64,000 nt of DNA from Micromonospora chokoriensis. GTDB lineage: Bacteria; Actinomycetota; Actinomycetes; Mycobacteriales; Micromonosporaceae. The translations under genes were made by a program, and so were the position numbers. The stretch covers positions 5,704,001 to 5,768,000 of the forward strand of contig NZ_LT607409.1 in NCBI RefSeq assembly GCF_900091505.1, written 5' to 3'. Of the stretch, positions 15,420 through 24,122 are shown piece by piece. Each line of letters starts with the position of its first letter. The first letter of the stretch is position 1. Under the pieces are notes generated by a model. The model ran no database searches. It was not told the origin of the DNA and was given only the letters and a program-made list of their open reading frames with translations.

Positions 15420-18400
15420 CCGAGCAGACCGGCACAGGGGCTGCCGACCAGTCCGGCCCGCGGCAGCAGACCGTCGTCGCGGGGGTCACCGGGGCTCGGC
15501 CGTCGGCGCTGAGCAAAGCAGACGGGCCCGAGCCGGACTGGGCGTTCGACGTGACCGAGGCGTACGGCACAGCGCCGCTTCCCACGGATGTCGGCCGGGG
15601 CGGCGTCGGCGCTTGGACCGCCGGCGGCCCAACGGCCGGCGCAGACGGTCGCGGTGAACAGGCCGGAAACGGCGACGAGCTGCCCTTCCTGCCGTTGACC
15701 GAGCCGCTGGCCGAGCTGCTCCGCAAGCGTCTGTCAGGGTCTCTGACGGAGATCCGGTGCGACCGCCTACCGAGCCCAGATCGCCTCGCCGACCTGCTGC
15801 TGCCCGGGCTGCTGCCACGGCTCAACGCAATGGTTCAGCGCACCTGCCTGCTGGAGTTGGCTGCCTGTCGGGAGGCGGGCCTGCTCGCCGGGCAGACTCC
15901 GCAGGAGCGGTTCGCGGATTTCCGTAAGCGGCTGTCCGACCCTGTCGAACGGCACCGGCTGATGGTCCGCTACCCCGTCCTAGCCCGCCAATTGGCCGTG
16001 ACCGGACGGGCCTGGATCGGCCACGCGATCGAGTTGGTGACCCGCCTCGCCCAAGACCTGGCGGACCTGGTGCGGACCTTCTCCCCGGATCGTGACCCCG
16101 GCACGGTCGTCGATATCCTCACTGGTCTCGGCGACCCACATCGTGGCGCACGATCCGTGGCGATGGTGTGCTTCTCCGGTGGCTTGCGCATCGTCTACAA
16201 GCCAAGGCCGATGGCGGTCGACGGACACTTTCAAGATCTTGTGGCCTGGGTCAACGAACGCAGCCCCGGTCCACGCCTACGGATCCTGCGCTGCCTGGAC
16301 CGGGGCACCTACGGCTGGATGGAGCACGTCGACTGCTCACTGCCCTGCGACGAACAGGCCGAGCGGCGCTACCACCGGCGGCAGGGTGGCCTGCTGGCCA
16401 TCCTCTACCTGCTGCACGCCGGCGACTTCCACTCCGAGAACCTGATCGCGGCCGGGGACCAGCCAGTACTGGTGGACCTGGAATCTCTCTTCCAACCCGA
16501 GTTGCCGTCGCTGCGGCCCGTCGGAGAGTCGAACGTGGAGCGGCTGGCGGCGGGGCTTCTCTCCGGGTCGGTGATGCACGCCGGGTTGTTACCGATGCGC
16601 CCTTCGCCGTGGGGCACCGGCGAAGCCGGCATGGCGGAGGTCGGCACGCCCCGGCCGCACAGGGCGGAAGTGCGGCTGCCATCCCTGGCCGGAGCGGGCA
16701 CCGACCAGATGCGGTTCGAGTTGACGTTTCGCGCCGAGGCGGTGCCCGAGGCCGGCCCGGCGGAGCGCCCCGTGGGCAAGGTCGCGCCGCAGGACCAGGT
16801 CGATCAGATCGTGCAGGGCTTCACCGAGGTCTACCGAACCATCGAGGGGCACCGAGACGAGCTCGGCGCGGTAGACGGGCCGCTGGAGGCCTTCGCCGCC
16901 GATGAGGTGCGAGTGCTGGCCCGCGACACGATGACCTACGCCGTGCTCCTCGGCGCGTCGTTCCATCCCAGCCTGCTGTTGGACGGCTTGGATCGCGACA
17001 AGCACTTCGATCGGCTGCTGCGCGAGGCGGATCACCGACCGGGCCTGCGGGCGATCGTCGAGGCGGAGCGCAGGGACCTCTGGCAGGGCGACATCCCCAT
17101 CTTCAGCACCGGTGTGGCTCAGAGCCCGGTACGTGACAGCAGTGGGCAGCCGTTGCCGGATGTACCGGCGGTCGCGGGACTGGGGATTGCTCGTACCGTA
17201 CTCGCCGGGCTTGGCCCCGCGGACCTCGCCCGCCAGACCTGGCTGATCCGCGCATGCATCGCGGTCAACGGAATAAGGCGGGACCAGCCCTACCTCTTCC
17301 ACCGGCATCCCACCCAGCCTGCGGAGTTGCCCGCCCCGGACCACCGGATCGCCGATGCCGTGGCGGGGATCGCCGACCAACTGGCACAACTCGCGGTGCA
17401 AGACGATGACGACGCCGCTTGGATCGGGGCGCAGTTCGGGTTCCGCCGTTTCTGCTCCGTGGAGGTGCTCGGGCCAGGCCTGCACGACGGGTTGCTGGGG
17501 ATCGCCCTGTTCCTCGCCTGGCATGCCGAGATTGCGGGGGACCGGTGCGCCCATCGGCTGGCCCGCAGCGCGGTCCGGACCGCCGTGCGTCAGATCCGCC
17601 GGGGTCTGCTTGGCCGGGTGGCTGGGCTCAGCGGGCTAGGTGGCGCGGTCTACGGCCTGAGCCAGCTTGGGGCTCTGTGGGAAGACGACACGCTGTTCCG
17701 CGAGGCCGACAGGCTCATCGAGGAGCTACCCACGCTGCTCGCCGCCGACCGGGAGTTCGAGGTGATGGAGGGTACGGCCGGCGCCTTGTTCGGCCTGGTC
17801 GCGCGTCATCATGTCAGGCCGTCCGGAAGGTCGCGCGAGTTGGTCAGGACGGCGGCCGACCGATTGGTGTCGACCCAGCGGGCCTACGGCCCCGGCGCGA
17901 GCTGGCTGCCGGCGGAGGTGGTGGCCAACGGTCTCGCCGACCGACCATTGGCGGGTTTCGGCCACGGTACGGCCGGGATCGCCGCAGCCCTGCTGGCCGG
18001 CGCGGATCTGCTTAGCGACGAGAGCTACGCGGTGGCTGCCGCCCGCGGTTTCGAATACGAGAGGGACCTTTTCGATCCCCGGAACGGGTACTGGACGGAT
18101 ATCCGTGACCACTCGCGGGCGGGAGAGGTCAGGATGAGGTTCGACGACGGCTCAGTCCGGTCGAACCGGTCGGTCGCGTGGTGCCACGGCTCACCGGGGA
18201 TCGGGATGGCACGACTCGCGGCGATGTCCCGCCCCGGCCCGGCTGGGTGCCGGCCGGAGTTGTCCGAAGAGCTGTCCTCGGCGGTCGACGACACCTTGCA
18301 AAGCGGCTTCGGCAACGGACACTCACTGTGCCACGGCGATCTGGGCAGCCTCGACTTCCTGCAACTGGTCGGCGACCAGACCGGTGATCCGGCGCTGCTG

Positions 18401-18595
18401 CACAGAGTCCGTCGACAGGCGGCCGCGATGTTGGACTCGGTCGCCACAACTGGTTGGCACTGTGGGCTGCATCGCGACGTCGGAATACCCGGCCTGCTCA
18501 CCGGCCTGGCCGGGATAGGCTACGGGCTGCTACGGCTGCTCGCCCCGCGCCGGGTGCCGTCGCTCTTGGCCCAACAGTCCCTGATGAGCCGGTGA
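15383..18595 (+). CDS. lanM: Class II lanthipeptide synthetase (LanM)
   Basis: A 1,070-residue bifunctional enzyme that dehydrates Ser/Thr of a precursor peptide and closes thioether rings. The N-terminal dehydratase (DUF4135, about 100-640) shows RIVYKPRPMAVD, the kinase-like GDFHSENLIAAGDQP and VLVDLESL. The C-terminal LanC-like cyclase (about 690-1060) has the zinc ligands: Cys in WCHGSPGIGMA, Cys-His in SLCHGDLGSL, then GWHCGLHRDVGIPGL. All key residues seem present. The first 100 residues are Gly/Ala/Thr-rich and not obviously homologous. The GTG at 15383 lies inside a palindrome, so the true start may be downstream (for example GTG 15551) or lost. No precursor peptide, transporter-protease or second modification gene is adjacent. 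Confidence 0.9.
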   Translation: MPFGPSGPNGTHAEQTGTGAADQSGPRQQTVVAGVTGARPSALSKADGPEPDWAFDVTEAYGTAPLPTDVGRGGVGAWTAGGPTAGADGRGEQAGNGDELPFLPLTEPLAELLRKRLSGSLTEIRCDRLPSPDRLADLLLPGLLPRLNAMVQRTCLLELAACREAGLLAGQTPQERFADFRKRLSDPVERHRLMVRYPVLARQLAVTGRAWIGHAIELVTRLAQDLADLVRTFSPDRDPGTVVDILTGLGDPHRGARSVAMVCFSGGLRIVYKPRPMAVDGHFQDLVAWVNERSPGPRLRILRCLDRGTYGWMEHVDCSLPCDEQAERRYHRRQGGLLAILYLLHAGDFHSENLIAAGDQPVLVDLESLFQPELPSLRPVGESNVERLAAGLLSGSVMHAGLLPMRPSPWGTGEAGMAEVGTPRPHRAEVRLPSLAGAGTDQMRFELTFRAEAVPEAGPAERPVGKVAPQDQVDQIVQGFTEVYRTIEGHRDELGAVDGPLEAFAADEVRVLARDTMTYAVLLGASFHPSLLLDGLDRDKHFDRLLREADHRPGLRAIVEAERRDLWQGDIPIFSTGVAQSPVRDSSGQPLPDVPAVAGLGIARTVLAGLGPADLARQTWLIRACIAVNGIRRDQPYLFHRHPTQPAELPAPDHRIADAVAGIADQLAQLAVQDDDDAAWIGAQFGFRRFCSVEVLGPGLHDGLLGIALFLAWHAEIAGDRCAHRLARSAVRTAVRQIRRGLLGRVAGLSGLGGAVYGLSQLGALWEDDTLFREADRLIEELPTLLAADREFEVMEGTAGALFGLVARHHVRPSGRSRELVRTAADRLVSTQRAYGPGASWLPAEVVANGLADRPLAGFGHGTAGIAAALLAGADLLSDESYAVAAARGFEYERDLFDPRNGYWTDIRDHSRAGEVRMRFDDGSVRSNRSVAWCHGSPGIGMARLAAMSRPGPAGCRPELSEELSSAVDDTLQSGFGNGHSLCHGDLGSLDFLQLVGDQTGDPALLHRVRRQAAAMLDSVATTGWHCGLHRDVGIPGLLTGLAGIGYGLLRLLAPRRVPSLLAQQSLMSR

Positions 18596-18659
18596 CGCGG
18601 ATGCGTGGCTGGCGGAGGTCGTGCGCTGGCCATGCCGTAGAACCCCGGCGAGCACTCGT

Positions 18660-18705
18660 TGGTGCGCCGCCAGGGACTTGAACCCCGAACCCGCGGATTA
18701 AGAGA
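18660..18705 (-). pseudogene. 3' half of a tRNA-Lys(CTT) gene
   Basis: Read on the minus strand: TCTCTTAATCC (anticodon loop with CTT, plus 3' anticodon stem), variable region GCGGGTT, a T-arm CGGGG-TTCAAGT-CCCTG, the acceptor strand GCGGCGC and the encoded ACCA end. The 5' half (acceptor 5' strand, D-arm, 5' anticodon stem) is absent. In its place is sequence complementary to the retained part. A 3' tRNA fragment of this length is the usual footprint of integration at a tRNA gene. Confidence 0.85.
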
Positions 18706-18719
18706 CCGCGGGTCCGGGG
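18683..18719. terminator. Hairpin built from the half tRNA
   Basis: CCCCGAACCCGCGG (18683-18696), a 9-base loop ATTAAGAGA, then CCGCGGGTCCGGGG (18706-18719): 14 positions paired with a single non-Watson-Crick pair. It lies between convergent genes and can serve as terminator for both lanM and pheT. Confidence 0.8.
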
Positions 18720-18728
18720 CCGCTCCCG

Positions 18729-21278
18729 TCAGGCGCCGCGCAGGGTCGCGCCGAAACGTTCCGCCGCGACGGCGACCGCCGCGTCCCGCGCCGCGACCGC
18801 CTCCTCGACGGTGAGCGTCCGGTCCGGGGCCCGGAAGGTCAGCTTGTACGCCAGCGACCGGCGGCCCTCGCCGAGCTGCGCACTGGAGTAGACGTCGAAC
18901 AGCCGCACGTCCTCCAGCAGCTCACCGGCGCCTGCCTCCAGCGCCCGGCGCACCTGCTCCGCCGGCACCGACTCGTCCACCACCAACGCCACGTCGATCA
19001 GCGCCGGCGGGAAGCCGGAGACCGTCGGCGCGGGCGTGACCGGGCTCGGCGGCAACGCGTCGAGGTTCAGCTCCATCGCGCAGGTGCGACGGGGCAGCTC
19101 CAGCGCCGCGACGACCACCGGGTGCAGCTCACCGGCGTGCCCCACGACGGTGCCGTCGACCAGCAGCTCGGCGCAGCGGCCCGGGTGCCACGGCGCGTAC
19201 TCGGCCGCGCGCACCTCGACCCGCTCGTCCGGAATGCCGGCGGCGGCCAGCACGTCCCGGGCCGCCTCGATGGCGTCCGCCCAGCCGGCCGGTCGACCCG
19301 CACCCCACCAACCGGCCGGGTCGATGTCGCCTGCGAGCACCACCGCGACGTGCACCGGCTGTGCCGGCACGACCGCGTCGGCGGCGGCGAACTCCTCGTC
19401 GGTGGGACGCCGGTCCACGCCCATCGCCGGCGGGCTGCCGGCACCGACGCGCGGGTGGAAGACCGCACCGATCTCGTAGAGGGCCAGGTCGCGAAGACCC
19501 CGGCCGAGGTTGCGCTTGAGGACCCCGAGCAGCGGGCCGAGCAGCGTGGTGCGCAGCAGCGGCTCCTCCTCGGACAGCGGGTTGGCCAGCCGCACCGCGG
19601 GCCGACGCGGGTCGTCGGCCGGCAGGCCGAGCTGGTCGGCCAGCTCCGGCGACACGAACGGGTGCGCGAGCACCTCCACGTACCCCCGCTCGGCCAGCGA
19701 CCCGGCGACGGCCCGGCGGCGACGCTGCCGCGGCGTCAGACCGTTACCGGGAGGGGCGGTCGGCAGCACCGACGGCACCTTGTCGTACCCGTCGAGGCGG
19801 ACCACCTCCTCGACCAGGTCGGCCGGGTCGGTCAGGTCGGGCCGCCAGGTCGGTGGGGTGACGCTCAGCGTCGTCCCTTCGCCGCTGGCCACGCCGACCG
19901 CGCCCGGGTCCTCGGACAACCGGTCGGAACCCTGCGCGACGGTGCAGCCGACCCGCTCGAGCAGGGCGACCACCCGCGCCGGCGGGTACTCGACCCCGAT
20001 CCGCCGGGTCGGCAGGTCCGCCGGGAGGCTGATCGGGGTACGCGGGCGGACGTGGTCGATGTCGAGGATCTCCGCGCTCGGCGTGCCGCCGCCGTGCTCG
20101 GTGAGCAGCCCCACGGCACGCTCCAACGCGACCAACGGCACGGCCGGGTCGACGCCCCGCTCCCACCGCTTCGCGGCCTCGCTGAACAGCTTGTGCCGGC
20201 GGGCCGTACGCCCGACCATCGCCGGGTCCCAGTGGGCCGCCTCGAAGAGCACGTTCGTGGTGACGCCGGTGTCGACCTCGCTGGTCTCCCCGCCCATCAC
20301 CGCGGCGAGGGAGATGGGCCCGGTGTCGTCGCAGATCACCATGTCGTCGGCGGTGAGCACCCGACTGACACCGTCCAGGGTGGTCAGCTTCTCCCCCGCC
20401 TCGGCGCGGCGGACCACCAGCGGCCCGGCGATCCGGTCGGCGTCGAAGGCGTGCATCGGCTGGCCCAGCTCCAGCATCACGTAGTTGGTGATGTCGACAG
20501 GCAGCGAGATGCTGCGGATGCCGGCGGTCACGAGTCGCTGGGCCATCCACGACGGGGTGGGCGCGCTCGGGTCGACGCCCCGCACCAGGCGGGCGGTGAA
20601 CCGGTCGCAGCCGACGGTGTCGCGGACCTCCACCGGGTACGCCGGCGTCTCGGTGCCCCTCGGCGCGGGCACCAGAGCCGGGTCACGCAGCGGCACCTCG
20701 AACGCGTGCGACAGCTCCCGGGCCAGGCCGCGCAGGCTCAGCGCGTACCCCCGGTCGGGGGTGATCTCCAGGTCGAGCACGACGTCGTCGAGACCGACCA
20801 CCGGGCGCGCGTCGTCGCCCGGCTTGGCCGTCACGTCCGGCCCCAGCACGATGATGCCGGAGTGGTCGTCGCCCAGACCCAGCTCCTTCGCCGAGCAGAT
20901 CATGCCCGCCGAGTTGTGCCCGTACGTCTTACGGGCGCCGATCGCGAACCCGCCGGGCAGCACACCACCGGGCAGGATCACCACCACCCGGTCACCGACG
21001 GCGAAGTTCCGCGCCCCGCAGACGATCTCCTGCGGCTCCCCGGTGCCGTTCGCGTCACCCACGTCCACCCGGCATAACCGGATCGGCTTCTTGAAGCCGG
21101 TGAGTTCCTCGATCTCGCGTACCTCACCGACGACGAGCTGACCGGTGACCGACCCGGCCAGGTCCACCACGGACTCGACCTCGATACCGAGGTCGACCAG
21201 TGCCTGCTCCAGGTCACCGGTGGGCAGGTCGGCGGGGAGGTCGACGTACTCCCGCAGCCAACTGACAGAAACTCGCAT
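18729..21278 (-). CDS. pheT: Phenylalanyl-tRNA synthetase beta subunit
   Basis: 849 residues, normal for a bacterial PheT. Domains in order: the N-terminal tRNA-binding EMAP-like domain (about 40-150, with GEVREIEELTGFKKPIRLCRVDVG), the B3/B4 editing region with ITPDRGYALSLRGLARELS, B5, the catalytic-like core (YDKVPSVLPTAPPGNGLTPRQ), and the C-terminal anticodon-binding FDX-ACB domain (FPPALIDVALVVDESVPAEQ). It forms an alpha2-beta2 enzyme with PheS, 40 bases upstream, charging tRNA-Phe and editing mischarged Tyr-tRNA. In relatives argC usually follows soon after; here the accessory block intervenes. Confidence 0.98.
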   Translation of the reverse strand: MRVSVSWLREYVDLPADLPTGDLEQALVDLGIEVESVVDLAGSVTGQLVVGEVREIEELTGFKKPIRLCRVDVGDANGTGEPQEIVCGARNFAVGDRVVVILPGGVLPGGFAIGARKTYGHNSAGMICSAKELGLGDDHSGIIVLGPDVTAKPGDDARPVVGLDDVVLDLEITPDRGYALSLRGLARELSHAFEVPLRDPALVPAPRGTETPAYPVEVRDTVGCDRFTARLVRGVDPSAPTPSWMAQRLVTAGIRSISLPVDITNYVMLELGQPMHAFDADRIAGPLVVRRAEAGEKLTTLDGVSRVLTADDMVICDDTGPISLAAVMGGETSEVDTGVTTNVLFEAAHWDPAMVGRTARRHKLFSEAAKRWERGVDPAVPLVALERAVGLLTEHGGGTPSAEILDIDHVRPRTPISLPADLPTRRIGVEYPPARVVALLERVGCTVAQGSDRLSEDPGAVGVASGEGTTLSVTPPTWRPDLTDPADLVEEVVRLDGYDKVPSVLPTAPPGNGLTPRQRRRRAVAGSLAERGYVEVLAHPFVSPELADQLGLPADDPRRPAVRLANPLSEEEPLLRTTLLGPLLGVLKRNLGRGLRDLALYEIGAVFHPRVGAGSPPAMGVDRRPTDEEFAAADAVVPAQPVHVAVVLAGDIDPAGWWGAGRPAGWADAIEAARDVLAAAGIPDERVEVRAAEYAPWHPGRCAELLVDGTVVGHAGELHPVVVAALELPRRTCAMELNLDALPPSPVTPAPTVSGFPPALIDVALVVDESVPAEQVRRALEAGAGELLEDVRLFDVYSSAQLGEGRRSLAYKLTFRAPDRTLTVEEAVAARDAAVAVAAERFGATLRGA

Positions 21279-21318
21279 GACTTCAGACCACCGTTCCCGT
21301 GTCTCGTACCCGCATCGC

Positions 21319-22386
21319 CTACGCCCCGGTCCCGAGCGCGCGGCTGAACCGCACGTCGCCCTCGAAGAGATGGCGGATGTCGCTGACGCCGTGCCGGATC
21401 ATCAGGGTCCGGTCGATGCCCATGCCGAACGCGAACCCGGAGTAGACCTCCGGGTCGACCCCACAGGCGCGCAGCACCCGCGGGTTGACCATGCCGCAGC
21501 CACCCCACTCGACCCACTGCGGGCCGTCGCGGTGCTCCGGGAACCACACGTCGAACTCCGCCGACGGCTCCGTGAACGGGAAGTAGTGCGGCCGCCACCG
21601 GGTCTTCGCCTCCGGCCCGAACATCGCCCGGGCGAAGTGGTCGAGCGTGCCCCGCAGGTGCGCCATCGTGATGCCCTTGTCGACCACCAGACCCTCGGCC
21701 TGGTGGAACACCGGGCTGTGCGTGGCGTCGATCTCGTCGGTGCGGTAGACCCGGCCGGGCACGATCACGTAGATCGGCGGCTTGCGGCTGAGCATGGTGC
21801 GGGTCTGCACCGTGGAGGTGTGGGTGCGCAGCACCAGGCCGGACCCCTCCGGTGCGATGTGGAAGGTGTCCATCAGACCGCGCGCCGGGTGGTCGGCGGG
21901 GATGTTCAACGCGTCGAAGTTGACCCACTCCAGGTCGACCTCAGGCCCCTCGGCCACCTCGTAGCCCATCCCGACGAACAGGTCGCTGATCGACTCCATC
22001 AGCGTGCTCAGCGGGTGCCGGGCGCCGCGGGGACGCCGGTCGTAGGGCAGCGTGACGTCCACCCGCTCCTCGACGAGCACCCGCGCGGCCTGCTCACGCT
22101 CCACCACCTCGGCGCGCTCGGCGTACGCGGACTCGATCGCCCGGCGGGCCTCGTTGACCCGCTTACCGGCGTCGGACTTCGCGGCCGGCGGTAGCGCGCC
22201 GATCTCCCGGCGGGCCAACGAGACCGGGGACCGGTCACCGAGGTGCACCGAGCGCAGGGCGGTCAACGCGTCCGGGTCGGCGGCGGACTCGAACGCCTTC
22301 GTGGCGTCCGCGACGGCCTCGGCCAGGGCGGCGGGGTCGAGCAGGGCGACCTGCTTCGGGTCGTACGGATCGTTGCGGTAGCTCAT
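21319..22386 (-). CDS. pheS: Phenylalanyl-tRNA synthetase alpha subunit
   Basis: 355 residues. An N-terminal coiled-coil (about 1-90) reaches for tRNA. The class-II catalytic core follows, with motif 2 around YVIVPGRVYRTDEIDATHSPVFHQ and motif 3 in GFAFGMGIDRTLMI. HPLSTLMESISDLFVGMGY is the usual motif-1 entry. ATG at 22386 (MSYRNDPYD) is preferred to the longer frame, whose extra residues are not conserved. Ahead lies a 216-base spacer with a GC hairpin. Confidence 0.97.
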   Translation of the reverse strand: MSYRNDPYDPKQVALLDPAALAEAVADATKAFESAADPDALTALRSVHLGDRSPVSLARREIGALPPAAKSDAGKRVNEARRAIESAYAERAEVVEREQAARVLVEERVDVTLPYDRRPRGARHPLSTLMESISDLFVGMGYEVAEGPEVDLEWVNFDALNIPADHPARGLMDTFHIAPEGSGLVLRTHTSTVQTRTMLSRKPPIYVIVPGRVYRTDEIDATHSPVFHQAEGLVVDKGITMAHLRGTLDHFARAMFGPEAKTRWRPHYFPFTEPSAEFDVWFPEHRDGPQWVEWGGCGMVNPRVLRACGVDPEVYSGFAFGMGIDRTLMIRHGVSDIRHLFEGDVRFSRALGTGA

Positions 22387-22509
22387 GGCGTACGGGCACT
22401 CCCTCACGGCGGCGCCAGCCCTCATCGGGGCGGCGAAGCGAGTCTACGGACGCGCGGCTGTGCCGCAGCCCGCCGGTAGGAGTTGTGCAGGGAGCAGGTC
22501 AGGCCCGCC

Positions 22510-22529
22510 GCCCGCCGACACCGGCGGGC
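22510..22529 (-). terminator. GC hairpin between trmH and pheS
   Basis: Perfect 8-bp stem GCCCGCCG / CGGCGGGC with loop ACAC. It follows trmH and precedes pheS on the minus strand, so it could be a terminator or part of a pheS leader. There is no T-run. Confidence 0.4.
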
Positions 22530-22602
22530 TGGCTAAACGAACGCCGTGTCGCGTTCATGGACGGACGCTCTCCCCTGCTGTCAGTCGCGCCGAGGGTCAC
22601 CC

Positions 22603-23400
22603 TCAGCGCTGTGCTCTCGCTGAAGCGTACAGGCAGACGGCCGCGGCGGCAGCCAGGTTGAGGCTCTCGGCGCGCCCGTACAGCGGCACCCGCACGCGGG
22701 CGTCGGCCGCTGCCGTCAACTCCTCGGGCAGCCCGTGCGCCTCGGAACCGAACAGCCAGGCGGTGGGCCCGACGAGTCGGCCGTAGTCGGTCAGGTCGTC
22801 CAGGTCGTCGTCGCCGTACCCCGTGGTCGCGAAGATCGACAGCCCGGCGGCGCGCAGCGCGTCGACCACCGCGACCGGGTCGGGCGCGCGGACCACGTCG
22901 ACGTGGAAGAGACTGCCGGCCGAGGCCCGCACACACTTACCGTTGTACGGATCCACGGCGTCGCCGGCGAAGATCACCGCACCCGCGCCGGCGGCGTCGG
23001 CGGTGCGCAGCACCGTGCCGGCGTTGCCCGGGTCACGGATCTCGGCGAGCACCGCCACCAGCCGGGGCCCACCCGCGAGAGCCTGCTCAAGTGTGACGTC
23101 CAGGTGCTGACAGACCGCTACCAACCCCTGCGGGGCGACGGTCTCGGTCAGCGCCGCGAGGGCGTCGTCGGTCACCTCGGAAACCGGCACGTCGGCGCGG
23201 GCCGCCGTGGCGGCCAACTCCGGATACCGGTCGAGCGCGGCGGGCGTACCGAAAAGCTCGGTGACCACCCCCGGCCGGGCGAGGGCCTCACGGACGGCCT
23301 GCGGGCCCTCGGCCAGGAAACGACCGGTCGCGTCGCGGTCCCGGCGGCGTTGCAGACGGCGGGCGGCGACAACCCTGGGGGTACGCGGGGTGAAGGCCAT
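22603..23400 (-). CDS. TrmH/SpoU-family RNA 2'-O-methyltransferase
   Basis: 265 residues with the SPOUT trefoil-knot signature motifs: LAEIRDPGNAGTVLRTADAA (motif 1), WLFGSEAHGLPEEL (motif 2) and VPLYGRAESLNLAAAAAV (motif 3), which bind SAM. The N-terminal 90 residues (RFLAEGPQAVREAL) form the substrate-binding L30e-like domain. Related to 23S rRNA methyltransferases of the RlmB/TsnR group; the exact nucleotide cannot be told. ATG at 23400 has GGAGGAG upstream; the longer frame upstream is rplT out of frame. It follows rplT after a strong terminator. Confidence 0.93.
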   Translation of the reverse strand: MAFTPRTPRVVAARRLQRRRDRDATGRFLAEGPQAVREALARPGVVTELFGTPAALDRYPELAATAARADVPVSEVTDDALAALTETVAPQGLVAVCQHLDVTLEQALAGGPRLVAVLAEIRDPGNAGTVLRTADAAGAGAVIFAGDAVDPYNGKCVRASAGSLFHVDVVRAPDPVAVVDALRAAGLSIFATTGYGDDDLDDLTDYGRLVGPTAWLFGSEAHGLPEELTAAADARVRVPLYGRAESLNLAAAAAVCLYASARAQR

Positions 23401-23424
23401 GGGGTTCGCTCCTCCGGCACGATC

Positions 23425-23466
23425 GAGGCGCCCCCCGGACGGCGATGCCGACCCGGGAGACGCCTC
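23425..23466 (-). terminator. Terminator after rplT
   Basis: On the minus strand GAGGCGTCTCCCGG pairs with CCGGGGGGCGCCTC over all 14 positions (two G-U wobbles) across a 14-base loop. It lies just downstream of rplT and should end the infC-rpmI-rplT transcript. Confidence 0.75.
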
Positions 23467-23483
23467 TCTCTGGTGCGTGGGGA

Positions 23484-23876
23484 TCAGGCGGCCTGAGCCG
23501 CCGCGCCGCCGGTGCCCTCGGCCGTGACCGCAGCCCGGGCCAGCTCCACGATCGCCGCGAACGAAGCGGCGTCGTTGACAGCCATGTCGGCCAGGATCTT
23601 GCGGTCCACCTCGATGCCGGCCAGACGCAGGCCCTGGATCAGACGGTTGTAGGTCATCCCGTTGGCCCGGGCGCCCGCGTTGATCCGCTGAATCCACAGC
23701 TGCCGGAAGTCGCCCTTGCGGTCGCGACGGTCCCGGTAGGAGTACTGCATCGAGTGCAGCACCTGCTCCTTGGCCTTGCGGTACAGCCGGGAGCGCTGAC
23801 CGCGGTAACCACTCGCGGTCTCCAGCAGGGTACGACGCTTCTTCTGGGCGTTTACAGCCCGCTTGACGCGTGCCAT
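23484..23876 (-). CDS. rplT: 50S ribosomal protein L20
   Basis: 130 residues, very basic N-terminal half. Typical L20 segments are ARVKRAVNAQKKRRTLLETA, RSRLYRKAKEQVLHSMQYSYRDRRDRKGDFRQLWI and RINAGARANGMTYNRLIQGL. It binds 23S rRNA early in 50S assembly. The start has AAGGAG upstream. The last gene of infC-rpmI-rplT. It has an Ala/Gly-rich tail (VTAEGTGGAAAQAA) beyond the usual length. Confidence 0.98.
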   Translation of the reverse strand: MARVKRAVNAQKKRRTLLETASGYRGQRSRLYRKAKEQVLHSMQYSYRDRRDRKGDFRQLWIQRINAGARANGMTYNRLIQGLRLAGIEVDRKILADMAVNDAASFAAIVELARAAVTAEGTGGAAAQAA

Positions 23877-23908
23877 CTCAACTCCTTCTTACGTAAAGGT
23901 GGCGCGCG

Positions 23909-24103
23909 TCAGCGGCCGAGCAGCTTCTTGATGCGCTTGACGTCGGCCTTGGCCAGCACGACCGTGCCGGTCAGCCGGCGGGTCTGGGTGGAGGGCTTCT
24001 TCTCCAGGTTGTGGCGCAGGCCGGCCTGCTGGGCAACGATCTTGCCCTTGCCGGTCACCCGGACCCGCTTACCCATACCCGTGTGGCTCTTCATCTTCGG
24101 CAT
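23909..24103 (-). CDS. rpmI: 50S ribosomal protein L35
   Basis: 64 residues: MPKMKSHTGMGKRVRVTG, then RHNLEKKPSTQTRRL and a C-terminal VKRIKKLLGR, matching L35. ATG at 24103 is fixed by the invariant MPKMK start; the longer in-frame extension is infC read out of frame. It lies between infC and rplT in the conserved translation operon. Confidence 0.98.
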   Translation of the reverse strand: MPKMKSHTGMGKRVRVTGKGKIVAQQAGLRHNLEKKPSTQTRRLTGTVVLAKADVKRIKKLLGR

Positions 24104-24122
24104 GTGGAACGTCTCTCCCCTG

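Larger units (their letters stand above)
18596..18728. other. Convergent junction lanM/pheT
   Basis: 133 bases between the plus-strand lanM stop and the minus-strand pheT stop. It contains a half tRNA-Lys and a long hairpin, and nothing coding that I can support. Confidence 0.7.

Noticed and set aside
15371..15690. Lanthipeptide precursor upstream of or fused to lanM
   Set aside because: The region has no Cys-containing core and no leader-like helix; it is Gly/Ala/Thr-rich filler next to a palindrome.
22499..22560. Short leader peptide before pheS (MNATRRSFSQPAGVGGRRA)
   Set aside because: Only one Phe, no terminator/antiterminator pair and no good ribosome-binding site, so attenuation is not supported.
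22387..22602. T-box riboswitch upstream of pheS
   Set aside because: No T-box core sequence or specifier stem could be found in the spacer.
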